From the NCBI RefSeq assembly GCF_002925905.1, contig NZ_PRDB01000023.1, positions 1 to 39,098 of the forward strand: a stretch of DNA of 39,098 nt. The letters run 5' to 3'. Source of the DNA: Klebsiella michiganensis (GTDB taxonomy: Bacteria > Pseudomonadota > Gammaproteobacteria > Enterobacterales > Enterobacteriaceae). The notes below the pieces were generated by a model. The model searched no databases and was not told where the DNA came from. It was given only the letters and a program-made list of their open reading frames with translations. Made by a program: the position numbers and the translations under genes. Numbering within the stretch: the first letter of the stretch is position 1; every line of letters starts with the position of its first letter. Of the stretch, positions 29,357 to 37,788 are shown one piece after another.

Positions 29357-30160
29357 TTAAAGCCCTGACCTGCGAGGCTGGCTATGCACCTTGCCGTCAC
29401 CAATATTGATACCCAACTGCGCAGAGATTTTTTTGGCAATAATTTCAATATCAAAGGCGGCTGCGGAGGAGGAGTTAAAGTCCAGGATCGACTTCTGGGA
29501 AGCATTCGCTTCCACCACGCTTTCATCACGATGGATGATGCCCAGCAGACGATCGCCCAGCTTTTCTTCCATTAACGCCGTAACATCGCGACTGACCTGG
29601 CGACGGTTATCGCTCTGGTTGATCACAAAATAGTGTCCGAGTTTATGGTTGAGTTCGCCCCCGGTCAGACGCTGCTTTTCCACGTGCGCCAGCGCGGACG
29701 TCGAGGCGGTATCCGCCAGCAGCGGTACCAGATGCATATCGGCAAGCGAAGTGAGCGCCTTTAGCGCGGGCGAAGGGCCCGGCGGCAAGTCGGCAATCGT
29801 AATCAGCCCCGGATAATTGAGTAATGCCGCCAGGCCACGGGTCAGGAAATGCTCGTCATGGCTCAGGCGTTCATCGAAGGCCTGCCGCTGCGCGTCGCTC
29901 ACGTCGCCGTAGGGCAAGACGAAGATATTGCTGCCGGCGCTTAATACGCACTGGCTCCAGTCATGGAGCTCCAGCGCTTTCGCGACATAGCCGCGCTCGT
30001 CGCTGAGGGGGACGCCAAAATGCAGGCGCAGGGCGTTCTGCACATCAAAATCAAGGGCCAGAACTTTACTGCCTGCGCGGGCCAGCGCCCAGGCCAGATT
30101 TGCCGCCAGGGTCGTTTTTCCTACGCCGCCTTTCGGTGAACACACGCAGATCAACGGCAT
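29357..30160 (-). CDS. bcsQ: BcsQ (operon II), MinD/ParA-like ATPase
   Basis: 267 residues. Unlike the operon I protein it has a canonical deviant Walker A, CSPKGGVGKTTLAANLAW, then LALDFDVQNALRLHFG and a TIADLPPGPSPALK Walker B-like segment. YhjQ/BcsQ-type ATPases are thought to position or assemble the synthase. The start overlaps the end of bcsO by 10 bases, so the two are probably translationally coupled. It could be mistaken for ParA/MinD; the operon context decides. Confidence 0.92.
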   Translation of the reverse strand: MPLICVCSPKGGVGKTTLAANLAWALARAGSKVLALDFDVQNALRLHFGVPLSDERGYVAKALELHDWSQCVLSAGSNIFVLPYGDVSDAQRQAFDERLSHDEHFLTRGLAALLNYPGLITIADLPPGPSPALKALTSLADMHLVPLLADTASTSALAHVEKQRLTGGELNHKLGHYFVINQSDNRRQVSRDVTALMEEKLGDRLLGIIHRDESVVEANASQKSILDFNSSSAAAFDIEIIAKKISAQLGINIGDGKVHSQPRRSGL

Positions 30161-30729
30161 GTCGCAATCCTCTCCAGGAGTGATTTCAGTGACTGATCTT
30201 TATCTATTGCTACCGGCTGCGCGGTTTTGGCCGCAAAAAGATGGGCAAAACCCTCCGTCGTCGGCGCGGCCGCCGAACGAGGCCTGACTGCCGGAGCAGG
30301 GACGCTGACCGGTACCGGCTGCGCAGCAGCCTGAGAAACCGCCGGCTGGGAAGCGGGCGTAGCCGCTGCCAGGCTTTGCGGCAGCGCAGGCTCTACGGCC
30401 ACTGCAGCAGTCATGTCCGTCAGGGGGGCGGGCTGCGGCGCGGAGGGCGGGATAATCAGGGACGGTGCAGCCAAAGAGGGCGCCGGGGGAGCCTGAACGA
30501 CCGCAGGCTCCACCTTGTGAAACATATCGGCAGGAACCCGCTGCGGCAGAGGTAAGGAAACTGACCCACCCATGGCCAAAGAAGACGCTTCCTCCGCCGG
30601 AATAAGTTGATTGAGAATAACCCAATCCCCTTTTTCACCGGCAGCGGCTTCTGATGAAAGGTCCTTGAATTTTAGACTGTGTGTCCGCGTCTTTTCCTTG
30701 AAGCGCTGCAAATCATCATAATGGTTCAT
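30151..30729 (-). CDS. bcsO: BcsO, proline-rich accessory protein of bcsD-type operons
   Basis: 192 residues from the ATG at 30729, chosen because GAGGT lies six bases upstream; an in-frame ATG at 30741 has no such site. The first 75 residues are mixed and charged (MNHYDDLQRFKEKTRTHSLK). The middle is a low-complexity Ala/Pro/Ser/Val stretch (PAPLTDMTAAVAVEPALPQS and similar). A short C-terminal block FAHLFAAKTAQPVAIDKDQS follows. No signal peptide or helix. BcsO was named for a proline-rich protein in enterobacterial bcs operons with BcsD; its function is unknown. The call rests on position (first gene, before bcsQ), size and composition. Confidence 0.75.
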   Translation of the reverse strand: MNHYDDLQRFKEKTRTHSLKFKDLSSEAAAGEKGDWVILNQLIPAEEASSLAMGGSVSLPLPQRVPADMFHKVEPAVVQAPPAPSLAAPSLIIPPSAPQPAPLTDMTAAVAVEPALPQSLAAATPASQPAVSQAAAQPVPVSVPAPAVRPRSAAAPTTEGFAHLFAAKTAQPVAIDKDQSLKSLLERIATCR

Positions 30730-30873
30730 AGATAACCTCATGATTTAAATACGTCATATTTAATCTGTTTTAATTGTCATCCCACGCCACTAAAGCGTAG
30801 TTTAATTTGTTGTTTTTTGGGCATTTACCCGGCGTTACGGCCGTCACAATACGCTAACTTTAGTCGCGTTTTG

Positions 30874-30903
30874 ATTATTTTGGATAGGTCAGGCTGGTGT
30901 AAT
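30874..30903 (-). promoter_or_regulatory. Candidate bcsO promoter
   Basis: On the minus strand ATTACA (30903-30898) is separated by 18 bases from AATAAT (30879-30874), predicting a start near 30867 and a leader of about 138 bases. The hexamers are only moderate; other AT-rich positions could serve. Confidence 0.3.
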
Positions 30904-31248
30904 TCCATAGTGGTAGTGCGGTTACACTAACAGTTCTTTTTCAAAATGATAGCCCCATTTTTTGGGCGGCTGCGCCGTCAATCCCCCCGCAGCCTGCCAG
31001 GCTATTAGCAGATCGTAGTTTTTTATACTGTCTGAATTTTAAAAAACGGCGTAATACACGCCAGGGGAAGGCTAAAGAGAATACATTTTAATATTTTTTA
31101 AGGCGTTTAGAAATCACTTACCGCGCTTAATTAAAATAATAAAATATTGTTCCCGTCCAAAATAAATAGCTCAGGATGTTAGCCAAAAACCAGGAATATA
31201 AAGCGTTGACCGAACAACAAGGAACAGTTTTATGCATCGCTTTTGCTG

Positions 31249-31299
31249 TTAATTTGCTCCGGCTAAAGAAACAATCAAGATAAAGTAAAATACATTCAT
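31249..31299 (-). CDS. Possible 16-residue hydrophobic small protein
   Basis: MNVFYFILIVSLAGAN is preceded by GGGA seven bases before the ATG. The composition is that of a single membrane-inserted helix, like many enterobacterial small membrane proteins or type I toxins, but I do not recognise it. It lies alone between the dppF terminator and bcsO. Chance in AT-rich DNA is a real alternative; no terminator or antisense promoter is evident. Confidence 0.25.
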   Translation of the reverse strand: MNVFYFILIVSLAGAN

Positions 31300-31393
31300 G
31301 TAGTTATCCCGGACTCCCGAGATAGCAATGGTTGTGGCGTAAAATGCCAGTATTGTTCGTTGTCGGTTGTTCCAACAGTGCTGAGTTATGGTT

Positions 31394-31424
31394 AAAAAAA
31401 AGCCGAAGCACAGGCTTCGGCTTT
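31394..31424 (-). terminator. Rho-independent terminator of the dpp operon
   Basis: On the minus strand AAAGCCGAAGC pairs perfectly with GCTTCGGCTTT around a four-base loop and is followed by TTTTT, 18 bases after the dppF stop. Confidence 0.92.
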
Positions 31425-31442
31425 GATTATCGATTGCCTGAA

Positions 31443-32456
31443 TCAGCTCAGGGGCTTCTCGCCGTTCTGATCCTGGTCGACCGCAAAGCAGGCTACCAGC
31501 TGGCCATCGTAGTCCTTCAGCTGCGGCTGAAGCTGGGTGCACGGGCCGAAACGGCGACGGCAGCGGGCGTTAAACGCGCAGCCCGGCGGCGGATTCAGCG
31601 GGCTCGGCAGCTCGCCGGTGAGCTTGATGCGCTCGCGGCGGTCATCCGGATTCAGACGCGGCGTTGCCGACAGCAGCGCCTGCGTGTAAGGATGCTGCGG
31701 GTTGTTGAAGATTTGATCTTTCGTCCCTTTCTCCACGCAGCGGCCTAAATACATCACCATCACTTCATCAGCGATATGCTCCACGACCGACAGATCGTGG
31801 GAGATAAAGACGTAAGAAAGCCCCAGATCCTGCTGTAAATCCATCATCAGGTTCAGCACCTGCGCGCGCACCGAAACGTCCAGCGCGGAAACCGGTTCGT
31901 CGGCGATCACCACGTCCGGGTCAAGCATCAGACCGCGGGCAATGGCGATACGCTGACGCTGGCCGCCGGAGAACATATGCGGATAGCGGTCATAGTGCTC
32001 GGTTTTCAGGCCCACTTTGGCCATCATCGCCAGCGCCTTCTCCCGGCGCTGCTCTTTGCTCAAGCTGGTGTTGATCTGCAGCGGCTCTTCCAGAATCTGC
32101 CCCACCTTTTTACGCGGGTTCAGCGAACCGTAGGGGTTCTGGAACACAATCTGGATTTTCTGCCGGCGCAGCTTCTGCGCCTGCGGATCGTGCTTAAGCA
32201 GGTCCTGTCCCTGATAATAGAGCTCGCCGCCGGTGGGGATTTCAATCATCGTCAGCAGACGACCGAGCGTGGATTTACCGCAGCCGGACTCCCCCACTAC
32301 CGCCAGCGTTTTACCGCGTTCAAGGGTAAACGAGACGCCGTCCAGCGCCTTGACCAGGCGTTCCGGCGTGAAGAGCCCCTTCTTCACCGGATAGTATTTT
32401 TTCAAATCGGTGGCCAGCAACAGAGGCTGTTGCGTGGTGGCCTCATGCGTACTCAT
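31443..32456 (-). CDS. dppF: DppF, dipeptide ABC transporter ATP-binding protein
   Basis: 337 residues (E. coli 334). Cytoplasmic ATPase that energises import of dipeptides, 5-aminolevulinate and haem through DppBC, paired with DppD. Walker [14 protein letters not shown] near residue 56, signature [13 protein letters not shown], Walker [14 protein letters not shown]-loop [10 protein letters not shown]. The C-terminal oligo_HPY domain has the cysteines [15 protein letters not shown] and a later CF, as in relatives reported to bind a 4Fe-4S cluster. It overlaps dppD by four bases and ends the operon. Confidence 0.96.
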   Translation of the reverse strand: MSTHEATTQQPLLLATDLKKYYPVKKGLFTPERLVKALDGVSFTLERGKTLAVVGESGCGKSTLGRLLTMIEIPTGGELYYQGQDLLKHDPQAQKLRRQKIQIVFQNPYGSLNPRKKVGQILEEPLQINTSLSKEQRREKALAMMAKVGLKTEHYDRYPHMFSGGQRQRIAIARGLMLDPDVVIADEPVSALDVSVRAQVLNLMMDLQQDLGLSYVFISHDLSVVEHIADEVMVMYLGRCVEKGTKDQIFNNPQHPYTQALLSATPRLNPDDRRERIKLTGELPSPLNPPPGCAFNARCRRRFGPCTQLQPQLKDYDGQLVACFAVDQDQNGEKPLS

Positions 32457-33436
32457 AGCCCAGGCCTCCCGGCATCATCAAGTGGGTAATGACATTTCGA
32501 CTGGCGACCGCCGTTAAGCAGGTTCAGCTCAGGTTCTTCGCTGCGGCATTTGTCGGTCGCATAGGGGCAGCGCGGGTTGAGCAGACAGCCGCTCGGACGG
32601 TCGTATTTGCCCGGCACCACGCCCGGCAGCGAGGCAAGACGCGCTTTATCCTGAGCGAACTCCGGCAGCGCGCGCAGCAGCGCCTGCGTATAGGGATGGC
32701 GAGGCGCGCGGAAGATATCCTTCGCATCGCCGGTTTCCACCACCTGCCCCGCGTACATGACGATGATTTTGTGCGCCGCTTCGGCCACCAGCGCCAGATC
32801 GTGGGTGATCAGGATCAGCGCCATATTCTCTTTCTGCTGCAGCTCCAGCAGCAGCTCGATGATCTGCGCCTGGATGGTCACGTCCAGCGCCGTCGTGGGC
32901 TCATCGGCAATCAGCAGCTTTGGCCGACAGGCGATGGCCATCGCGATCATCACGCGCTGGCTCATACCGCCGGAAAGCTGGTGCGGATAGACGTCAAGAC
33001 GCGAAGCCGGATCGGGGATCCCCACCAGCGTCAGCAGGTCAATCGCCCGCTGCACGCGGGTTTTCTTGTTGCCGCCCTGGTGCACCTTAATGGCTTCCAT
33101 AATCTGGTAACCGACGGTATAGCACGGATTCAGGCTGGTCATCGGGTCCTGGAAGATCATCGCCACTTCCGCGCCCACCAGCTGGCGGCGCTCTTTTTCG
33201 GAAATGCGCTTCAGGTCGCGACCGTTAAACTCCAGCTTTTCAGCCATCACCCGGCCGGGATAGTCAATCAGCCCCATAATCGCCAGCGAGCTGACCGATT
33301 TCCCCGAGCCGGACTCGCCGACGATACCGACCACTTCGCCCTGATTTACGCTGTAGCTTACGCGATCTACGGCGCGGAACGGCGTCCCTTCGTCGCCGAA
33401 GTGCACCGAGAGTTTATCTACATTTAATAACGCCAT
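32453..33436 (-). CDS. dppD: DppD, dipeptide ABC transporter ATP-binding protein
   Basis: 327 residues, equal to E. coli. Walker [13 protein letters not shown] near residue 40, signature [14 protein letters not shown], Walker [14 protein letters not shown]-loop [10 protein letters not shown]. The C-terminal HPY domain carries [14 protein letters not shown] plus a later cysteine (QSKCHYP). It starts 10 bases after dppC and overlaps dppF, so DppD and DppF are made together as the heterodimeric motor. Confidence 0.96.
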   Translation of the reverse strand: MALLNVDKLSVHFGDEGTPFRAVDRVSYSVNQGEVVGIVGESGSGKSVSSLAIMGLIDYPGRVMAEKLEFNGRDLKRISEKERRQLVGAEVAMIFQDPMTSLNPCYTVGYQIMEAIKVHQGGNKKTRVQRAIDLLTLVGIPDPASRLDVYPHQLSGGMSQRVMIAMAIACRPKLLIADEPTTALDVTIQAQIIELLLELQQKENMALILITHDLALVAEAAHKIIVMYAGQVVETGDAKDIFRAPRHPYTQALLRALPEFAQDKARLASLPGVVPGKYDRPSGCLLNPRCPYATDKCRSEEPELNLLNGGRQSKCHYPLDDAGRPGL

Positions 33437-33446
33437 CTCGAACCTC

Positions 33447-34349
33447 TTACTGCTTCAGTTTGGGATCGAGCGCGTCACGCAGACCGTCACCCATCAGGTT
33501 AAATGCCAGCACCGTCAGCAGGATAGCGACACCCGGAAAGGTGACGACCCACCAGGCGCTCTGCGCGAACTGCAGCACGTCGGAGAGCATCGTGCCCCAC
33601 TCCGGTGTCGGCGGCTGCGCACCCATGCCAAGGAAGCCAAGAGCGGCCATATCGAGAATGGCGTTAGAGAAGCCCAGCGACGCCTGAACAATCAGCGGCG
33701 CAAGGCAGTTAGGAAGAATGTTGATGAACATCTGACGCATCGCGCCTGCCCCCGCCACGCGGGAAGCGGTCACGTAGTCGCGGTTTACCTCCACCAGCAC
33801 CGCCGCGCGGGTCAGACGCACGTAGTGCGGCAGGGCGACAAAGGTCAGCGCTATTGAGGCATTGACGATCGACGGACCGAAGATGGCCACCAGCACCAGC
33901 GCCAGCAGCAGGCTCGGCAGCGCCAGCATAATATCGACAACGCGCATAATGACCGAGTCAACCACGCCGCCAAAGTAGCCCGAGACAAGGCCGAGCACCA
34001 CGCCGAGGATCAGCGACAGTACCACCACCAGACAGCCGACCAGCAGCGACAGGCGCGCGCCGTACATCAGGCGCGACAGGATATCGCGGCCGACGTCATC
34101 GGTGCCGAGCAGGTGGCTCACGCTGCCCCCCTCCTGCCAGAACGGCGGAGCCAGCAGCGCATCGCGGAACTGATCCGCCGGATTATAGGGCGCGAGGAAG
34201 TTGGCGAAGACGGCGATGATAATCATCACCACGACATAGGCCAGCCCCACGACGGCGCCTTTGTTGCGTTTAAAATAGTGCCAGAACTCCTGCAGAGGGG
34301 TCATTGGCACCGGCGCGGCGACAACTTTATTTTCAGTAATTTGTGACAT
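33447..34349 (-). CDS. dppC: DppC, dipeptide ABC transporter permease
   Basis: 300 residues, equal to E. coli. Inner-membrane permease of the OppBC type: a first helix after residue 29, a periplasmic loop [20 protein letters not shown], then five more helices. The EAA-type coupling loop [20 protein letters not shown] contacts the ATPases. It starts nine bases after the dppB stop. Confidence 0.96.
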   Translation of the reverse strand: MSQITENKVVAAPVPMTPLQEFWHYFKRNKGAVVGLAYVVVMIIIAVFANFLAPYNPADQFRDALLAPPFWQEGGSVSHLLGTDDVGRDILSRLMYGARLSLLVGCLVVVLSLILGVVLGLVSGYFGGVVDSVIMRVVDIMLALPSLLLALVLVAIFGPSIVNASIALTFVALPHYVRLTRAAVLVEVNRDYVTASRVAGAGAMRQMFINILPNCLAPLIVQASLGFSNAILDMAALGFLGMGAQPPTPEWGTMLSDVLQFAQSAWWVVTFPGVAILLTVLAFNLMGDGLRDALDPKLKQ

Positions 34350-34358
34350 GATGGCCCC

Positions 34359-35378
34359 TTACTTCTTATGCCGGATACGCGGGTTCACCACGCCGTACAA
34401 CAGGTCGACCAGCAGGTTGACGAGAATAATCATCGTCGCCACCAGCAGCACCCCGCCCTGCACCACCGGATAGTCGCGGCGCTGCAGCGCGTCAATCAGC
34501 CAGCGGCCAAGGCCCGGCCAGGAGAAGATGGTTTCGGTCAGGATGGCCCCCGCCAGCAGCGTACCGACCTGCAGACCGATCACCGTGACCACCGGCAGCA
34601 TCGCGTTACGCAACGCATGAACGATGATCACCCGCATCCGCGTCAGGCCTTTCGCGCGCGCGGTACGGATATAATCCTCGCCCAGCACTTCCAGCATCGA
34701 CGAACGGGTCATACGCACAATCACCGCCAGGGGAATCGTCCCCAGCACCACGGCGGGCAGGATCATATGCATTACCGCATCAATAAAGTCGCCCGGCTCG
34801 CCCCAAATCGCGGTATCGATCAGCATAAATCCGGTCAGCGGCAGGGTATCGTCAAGGAAGACGGTATCGCTGATGCGCCCGGAAACCGGCGTCAGGTTAA
34901 GCTGTACCGACACCAGCATGATCAGCATCATGCCCCACCAGAAGATGGGCATAGAGTAGCCTGTCAGCGCGAGGCCCACGGAGGTGTGGTCGAAGATAGA
35001 GCCGCGTTTAACCGCCGCCAGCACGCCCACCGGGATCCCGACGATGACGGCAAAAATCATCGCGCAGACGCCCAGCTCCATCGTGGCCTTAAAGCGCGGT
35101 ACAAACTCTTGCCAAACGGGAATACGGCTTTTCAGCGAGATGCCCAAATCGCCGTGCATCACGCCCCAAATATAGTTGACGTACTGCTGCCACATCGGTT
35201 TATCGAGGCCCATTTCGGCCAGCAGCTGCGCGTGACGTTCAGGGGAAATACCACGTTCGCCCGCCATAATCATCACCGGGTCGCCGGGGATCATATGAAC
35301 GAAGGCAAAAGTGAGAAGGGTAATACCGATAAATGTTGGGATGACAAGTCCCAAACGTCGGAGAATGAACTGCAACAT
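34359..35378 (-). CDS. dppB: DppB, dipeptide ABC transporter permease
   Basis: 339 residues from ATG 35378 (MLQFILRRLGLVIPTFIGIT), the length of E. coli DppB; the frame is open further upstream through the dppA-dppB spacer but without homology. Six membrane helices, the HMIPGDPV motif after the first helix and the coupling loop EDYIRTARAKGLTRMRVIIV are visible. Partner of DppC. It is separated from dppA by 107 bases containing a strong hairpin, so it is probably expressed at a lower level than dppA. Confidence 0.96.
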   Translation of the reverse strand: MLQFILRRLGLVIPTFIGITLLTFAFVHMIPGDPVMIMAGERGISPERHAQLLAEMGLDKPMWQQYVNYIWGVMHGDLGISLKSRIPVWQEFVPRFKATMELGVCAMIFAVIVGIPVGVLAAVKRGSIFDHTSVGLALTGYSMPIFWWGMMLIMLVSVQLNLTPVSGRISDTVFLDDTLPLTGFMLIDTAIWGEPGDFIDAVMHMILPAVVLGTIPLAVIVRMTRSSMLEVLGEDYIRTARAKGLTRMRVIIVHALRNAMLPVVTVIGLQVGTLLAGAILTETIFSWPGLGRWLIDALQRRDYPVVQGGVLLVATMIILVNLLVDLLYGVVNPRIRHKK

Positions 35379-35446
35379 AACCCGGATTCTCTCTGGAGAC
35401 GGCCCGCCTGGTGACAGGACGTCTGTATTGCTCACAAATGTCAATT

Positions 35447-35471
35447 CCCTCTCCCCAAGGCGGGGAGAGGG
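35447..35471 (-). promoter_or_regulatory. Strong hairpin in the dppA-dppB spacer
   Basis: CCCTCTCCCC-AAGGC-GGGGAGAGGG is a perfect 10-bp stem with a five-base loop, 15 bases after the dppA stop. It has no T-run, so it is more likely a 3'-end stabiliser or partial terminator that lets the binding protein exceed the permease genes. Confidence 0.7.
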
Positions 35472-35485
35472 GAAACACGCTGTTA

Positions 35486-37093
35486 TTATTCGATAGAGAC
35501 GTTATCGAAGTGGTGTTTACCTAATGGATCGACCACGTAGCCTTTGACCTCTTTACGCACCGGCTCATAGACGGTGGAGTGGGCGACGATCAGCGCCGGA
35601 GCCTGATCGTGCATCACGACCTGAGCCTGCTTATACAGCTCAATGCGTTTGTTGTGGTCATCCGTGGCGCGAGCCGGCTGAATCAGGTCTTCAAACGGCT
35701 TGTAGCACCAGCGGGAGTAGTTAGAACCGTCTTTTGCCGCCGCGCAGCTGAACAGGGTGGCGAAGAAGTTATCCGGATCCCCGTTGTCGCCGGTCCAGCC
35801 CATCATGACGGTCTGATGCTCGCCCGCTTTCGCGCGCTTGAGGTATTCACCCCACTCGTAGGTCACGATCTTGGCCTGGACGCCGACTTTCGCCCAGTCG
35901 GCCTGAATCATCTCAGCCATACGGCGCGCGTTCGGGTTATACGGACGCTGTACCGGCATCGCCCACAGGTCGATGGTGAAGCCTTTTTCCAGGCCTGCTT
36001 CTTTCAGCAGCGCTTTCGCTTTCTCTGGATCGTAGGTGTAGTCTTTAACGTCGTCGTTATAGCCCCACATGGTCGGCGGGATCAGGTTCTTCGCGGCCTG
36101 GCCTGCGCCCTGGTAAACGGCTTTGATAATCGCTTCTTTGTTGACCGCGTAGGTCAGCGCCTGGCGAACTTTGACATCATCCAGCGGCTTCTTCTCGGTG
36201 TTGAAAGAGAGGTAGCCGACGTTCAGGCCCGGCTGTTCCAGCAGCGTGATGTTTTTGTCTTCCTTCATGCGCGCGATATCTGCCGGGTTCGGGTACGGCA
36301 TAATCTGGCATTCGTTTTTCTGCAGCTTAGCGTAGCGCACGGAAGCATCAGGGGTAATGGAGAAGACCAGGCGATCGATTTTCGGCTTGGTGCCCCAGTA
36401 GCCCGGGAAGGCTTTATAGAGAATACGGGAGTCTTTCTGGTACTGCAGCAGCTGGAACGGGCCGGTACCGATTGGGTTGAGGTCCACTTTCTCCGGCGTA
36501 CCGGCTTTCAGCATGTTGTCGGCATACTCTTTTGACAGAATAGAGGCGAAGTCCATGGCGAGATCGGCAAGGAACGGCGATTCCGGACGGGTCAGCACGA
36601 ACTGGACGGTGTTATCGTCCACTTTCTTCACTTCGCTAATCAGGTCAGGTAATCCCATCCCTTCAAAGTATTCATAGCTGCCGCCAGACACTTTATGGTA
36701 CGGGTTATTGGTATTTTTTTGTCTGTCGAAGGAGAAGACAACGTCATCGGCGTTCAGCGTGCGGGTCGGTTTAAAATCTTTATTATCCTGCCACTTCACG
36801 TCTTTACGCAGATGGAAGGTATAGGTTTTCCCGTCTTCGCTAACTTCCCATTTTTCAGCCAGGCCCGGAATGACTTCCGTGGTGCCGGTTTTGAATTCCA
36901 CCAGGCGGTTATAAATCGGCACTGAGCTGGCGTCATAGGTGGTACCAGAGGTGAAGAGCTGCGGGTTAAAGCCTTCCGGCGAACCTTCTGAACAATAAAC
37001 CAGGGTCTTCGCTTGTACGCTTGCTGCGACGGTCATGGCAACCAGGCTCAGACCAAGCTTCAGCATCCCTGATTTCTTCAAGGAAATACTCAT
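35486..37093 (-). CDS. dppA: DppA, periplasmic dipeptide-binding protein
   Basis: 535 residues, equal to E. coli. An SBP family 5 receptor that delivers dipeptides to DppBCDF and also takes part in peptide chemotaxis and haem uptake in E. coli. The signal peptide is residues 1-28 (cleavage ASVQA/K), then KTLVYCSEGSPEGFNPQLFT. The family block MPYPNPADIARM, the GLNVGYLSFN stretch and the C-terminal DPLGKHHFDNVSIE are conserved. TTGGAGC is the ribosome site. First gene of dppABCDF. In E. coli a proK tRNA gene lies upstream of dppA; none is found here. Confidence 0.97.
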   Translation of the reverse strand: MSISLKKSGMLKLGLSLVAMTVAASVQAKTLVYCSEGSPEGFNPQLFTSGTTYDASSVPIYNRLVEFKTGTTEVIPGLAEKWEVSEDGKTYTFHLRKDVKWQDNKDFKPTRTLNADDVVFSFDRQKNTNNPYHKVSGGSYEYFEGMGLPDLISEVKKVDDNTVQFVLTRPESPFLADLAMDFASILSKEYADNMLKAGTPEKVDLNPIGTGPFQLLQYQKDSRILYKAFPGYWGTKPKIDRLVFSITPDASVRYAKLQKNECQIMPYPNPADIARMKEDKNITLLEQPGLNVGYLSFNTEKKPLDDVKVRQALTYAVNKEAIIKAVYQGAGQAAKNLIPPTMWGYNDDVKDYTYDPEKAKALLKEAGLEKGFTIDLWAMPVQRPYNPNARRMAEMIQADWAKVGVQAKIVTYEWGEYLKRAKAGEHQTVMMGWTGDNGDPDNFFATLFSCAAAKDGSNYSRWCYKPFEDLIQPARATDDHNKRIELYKQAQVVMHDQAPALIVAHSTVYEPVRKEVKGYVVDPLGKHHFDNVSIE

Positions 37094-37108
37094 TATTCTG
37101 CTCCAAAT

Positions 37109-37121
37109 GTGATGTTGTTTG
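37109..37121 (-). promoter_or_regulatory. Probable GcvB sRNA target in the dppA leader
   Basis: The mRNA reads AAACAACATCACA just before the ribosome site TTGGAG. CA-rich leaders of this form in dppA and oppA are bound by the GU-rich R1 region of GcvB in E. coli and Salmonella, repressing translation. The gcvB gene is not in this window, so this is by analogy. Confidence 0.55.
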
Positions 37122-37151
37122 CATATATCCGCCAGACCTTTATTTATTTTT

Positions 37152-37272
37152 ATTCGTCATATTGCGAACTACGGATGCGTTGGCTGCGCTCGATAACCCC
37201 GGTCACATAGACATCTATGCTCCCGGAGATTCTCACGCTTGCCGCCTTCCCGCAGCTCGAACTATTTAGAAT
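37152..37272. repeat. 121-bp imperfect palindromic repeat in the dppA upstream region
   Basis: The left arm (ATTCGTCATATTGCGAACTA) and right arm (reverse complement begins ATTCTAAATAGTTCGAGCTG) pair across a centre CATAGACATCTATG at 37206-37219, exactly midway. I recall similar ATTCGTCAT...GAAT elements dispersed between genes in Klebsiella, Enterobacter and Serratia. It begins 59 bases upstream of the dppA start, so it either lies in the dppA leader RNA or separates the promoter from it. Confidence 0.65.
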
Positions 37273-37788
37273 ATACCCGGTCCGGTCGGTGGTGCCCGAA
37301 AGCGTTGAGAGAGATGGGGATTCCTTTCACAAAAACGACTGAGTTGCAGTACGGATTCTCCATGAAATGCCCCTCATGCCCTACAATCTGTCAACAGAAT
37401 GGGGAAACGTCAATACAGCCAACCTGGTTTTACATCCGGTGTGAGAATTGGCGGGCAAAGATTAAAAAAAGTGCAAAGCGCTATTTCCAGCAGAGAAATT
37501 TATGCTAGCGGCCAATAGACAGAATAAACGCCTTAATATTTTCCAGCAGCCAGTGATAAGCAATTATGGTAAATGGTAAAAATTTCTTGCGATGTGACCA
37601 ATATGTGAGCGATAAATAGCGTGAACGTTAAAACGCACAGCGGAAAATGCTGAAGTTATCCATAAGCTTCGCGAAAAAAGATCGGAGTATATATAAAAAA
37701 ATACAATGGAAGATGTCACAAAATAGGGAATTGGCGCCAGGAAATGAGGGTGGAGGCGTTTTCTTACACTCTTAGCAAGCAGCGTATT
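37273..37788. other. Intergenic region upstream of dppA
   Basis: Must hold the dppA promoter on the minus strand if the palindrome is transcribed; a TATATT at 37270-37275 (minus strand) is a possible -10 with no good -35. No tRNA or convincing gene is seen. A 49-codon frame at 37362-37508 begins MKCPSCPTICQQNGETS, which recalls an IS zinc ribbon but lacks a ribosome site. Confidence 0.5.

Larger units (their letters stand above)
30730..31442. other. AT-rich intergenic region upstream of bcsO
   Basis: About 710 bases, clearly richer in A and T than the genes on either side. It must contain the operon II promoter on the minus strand and the dppF terminator. Small hairpins are seen (GGCGT-AATAC-ACGCC near 31046-31060; GGCTGCG/CGCAGCC near 30967-30993) but neither is followed by a clear T-run. 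No tRNA, no c-di-GMP riboswitch-like motif and no long conserved frame were seen. A/T tracts make it a likely H-NS or IHF target, which is inference. Confidence 0.6.

Noticed and set aside
30967..30993. GGCTGCG/CGCAGCC hairpin as a terminator
   Set aside because: No T-run follows on either strand and the loop is long.
37362..37508. 49-codon frame starting MKCPSCPTICQQNGETSIQP, resembling an InsA-type zinc ribbon
   Set aside because: No ribosome site, the second cysteine pair is lost (RCENW), and nothing follows that resembles a transposase. At best a degraded remnant.
37600..37720. CRP-like TGTGA motifs upstream of dppA
   Set aside because: The half-sites are in direct and not inverted arrangement, so they do not form a CRP palindrome.
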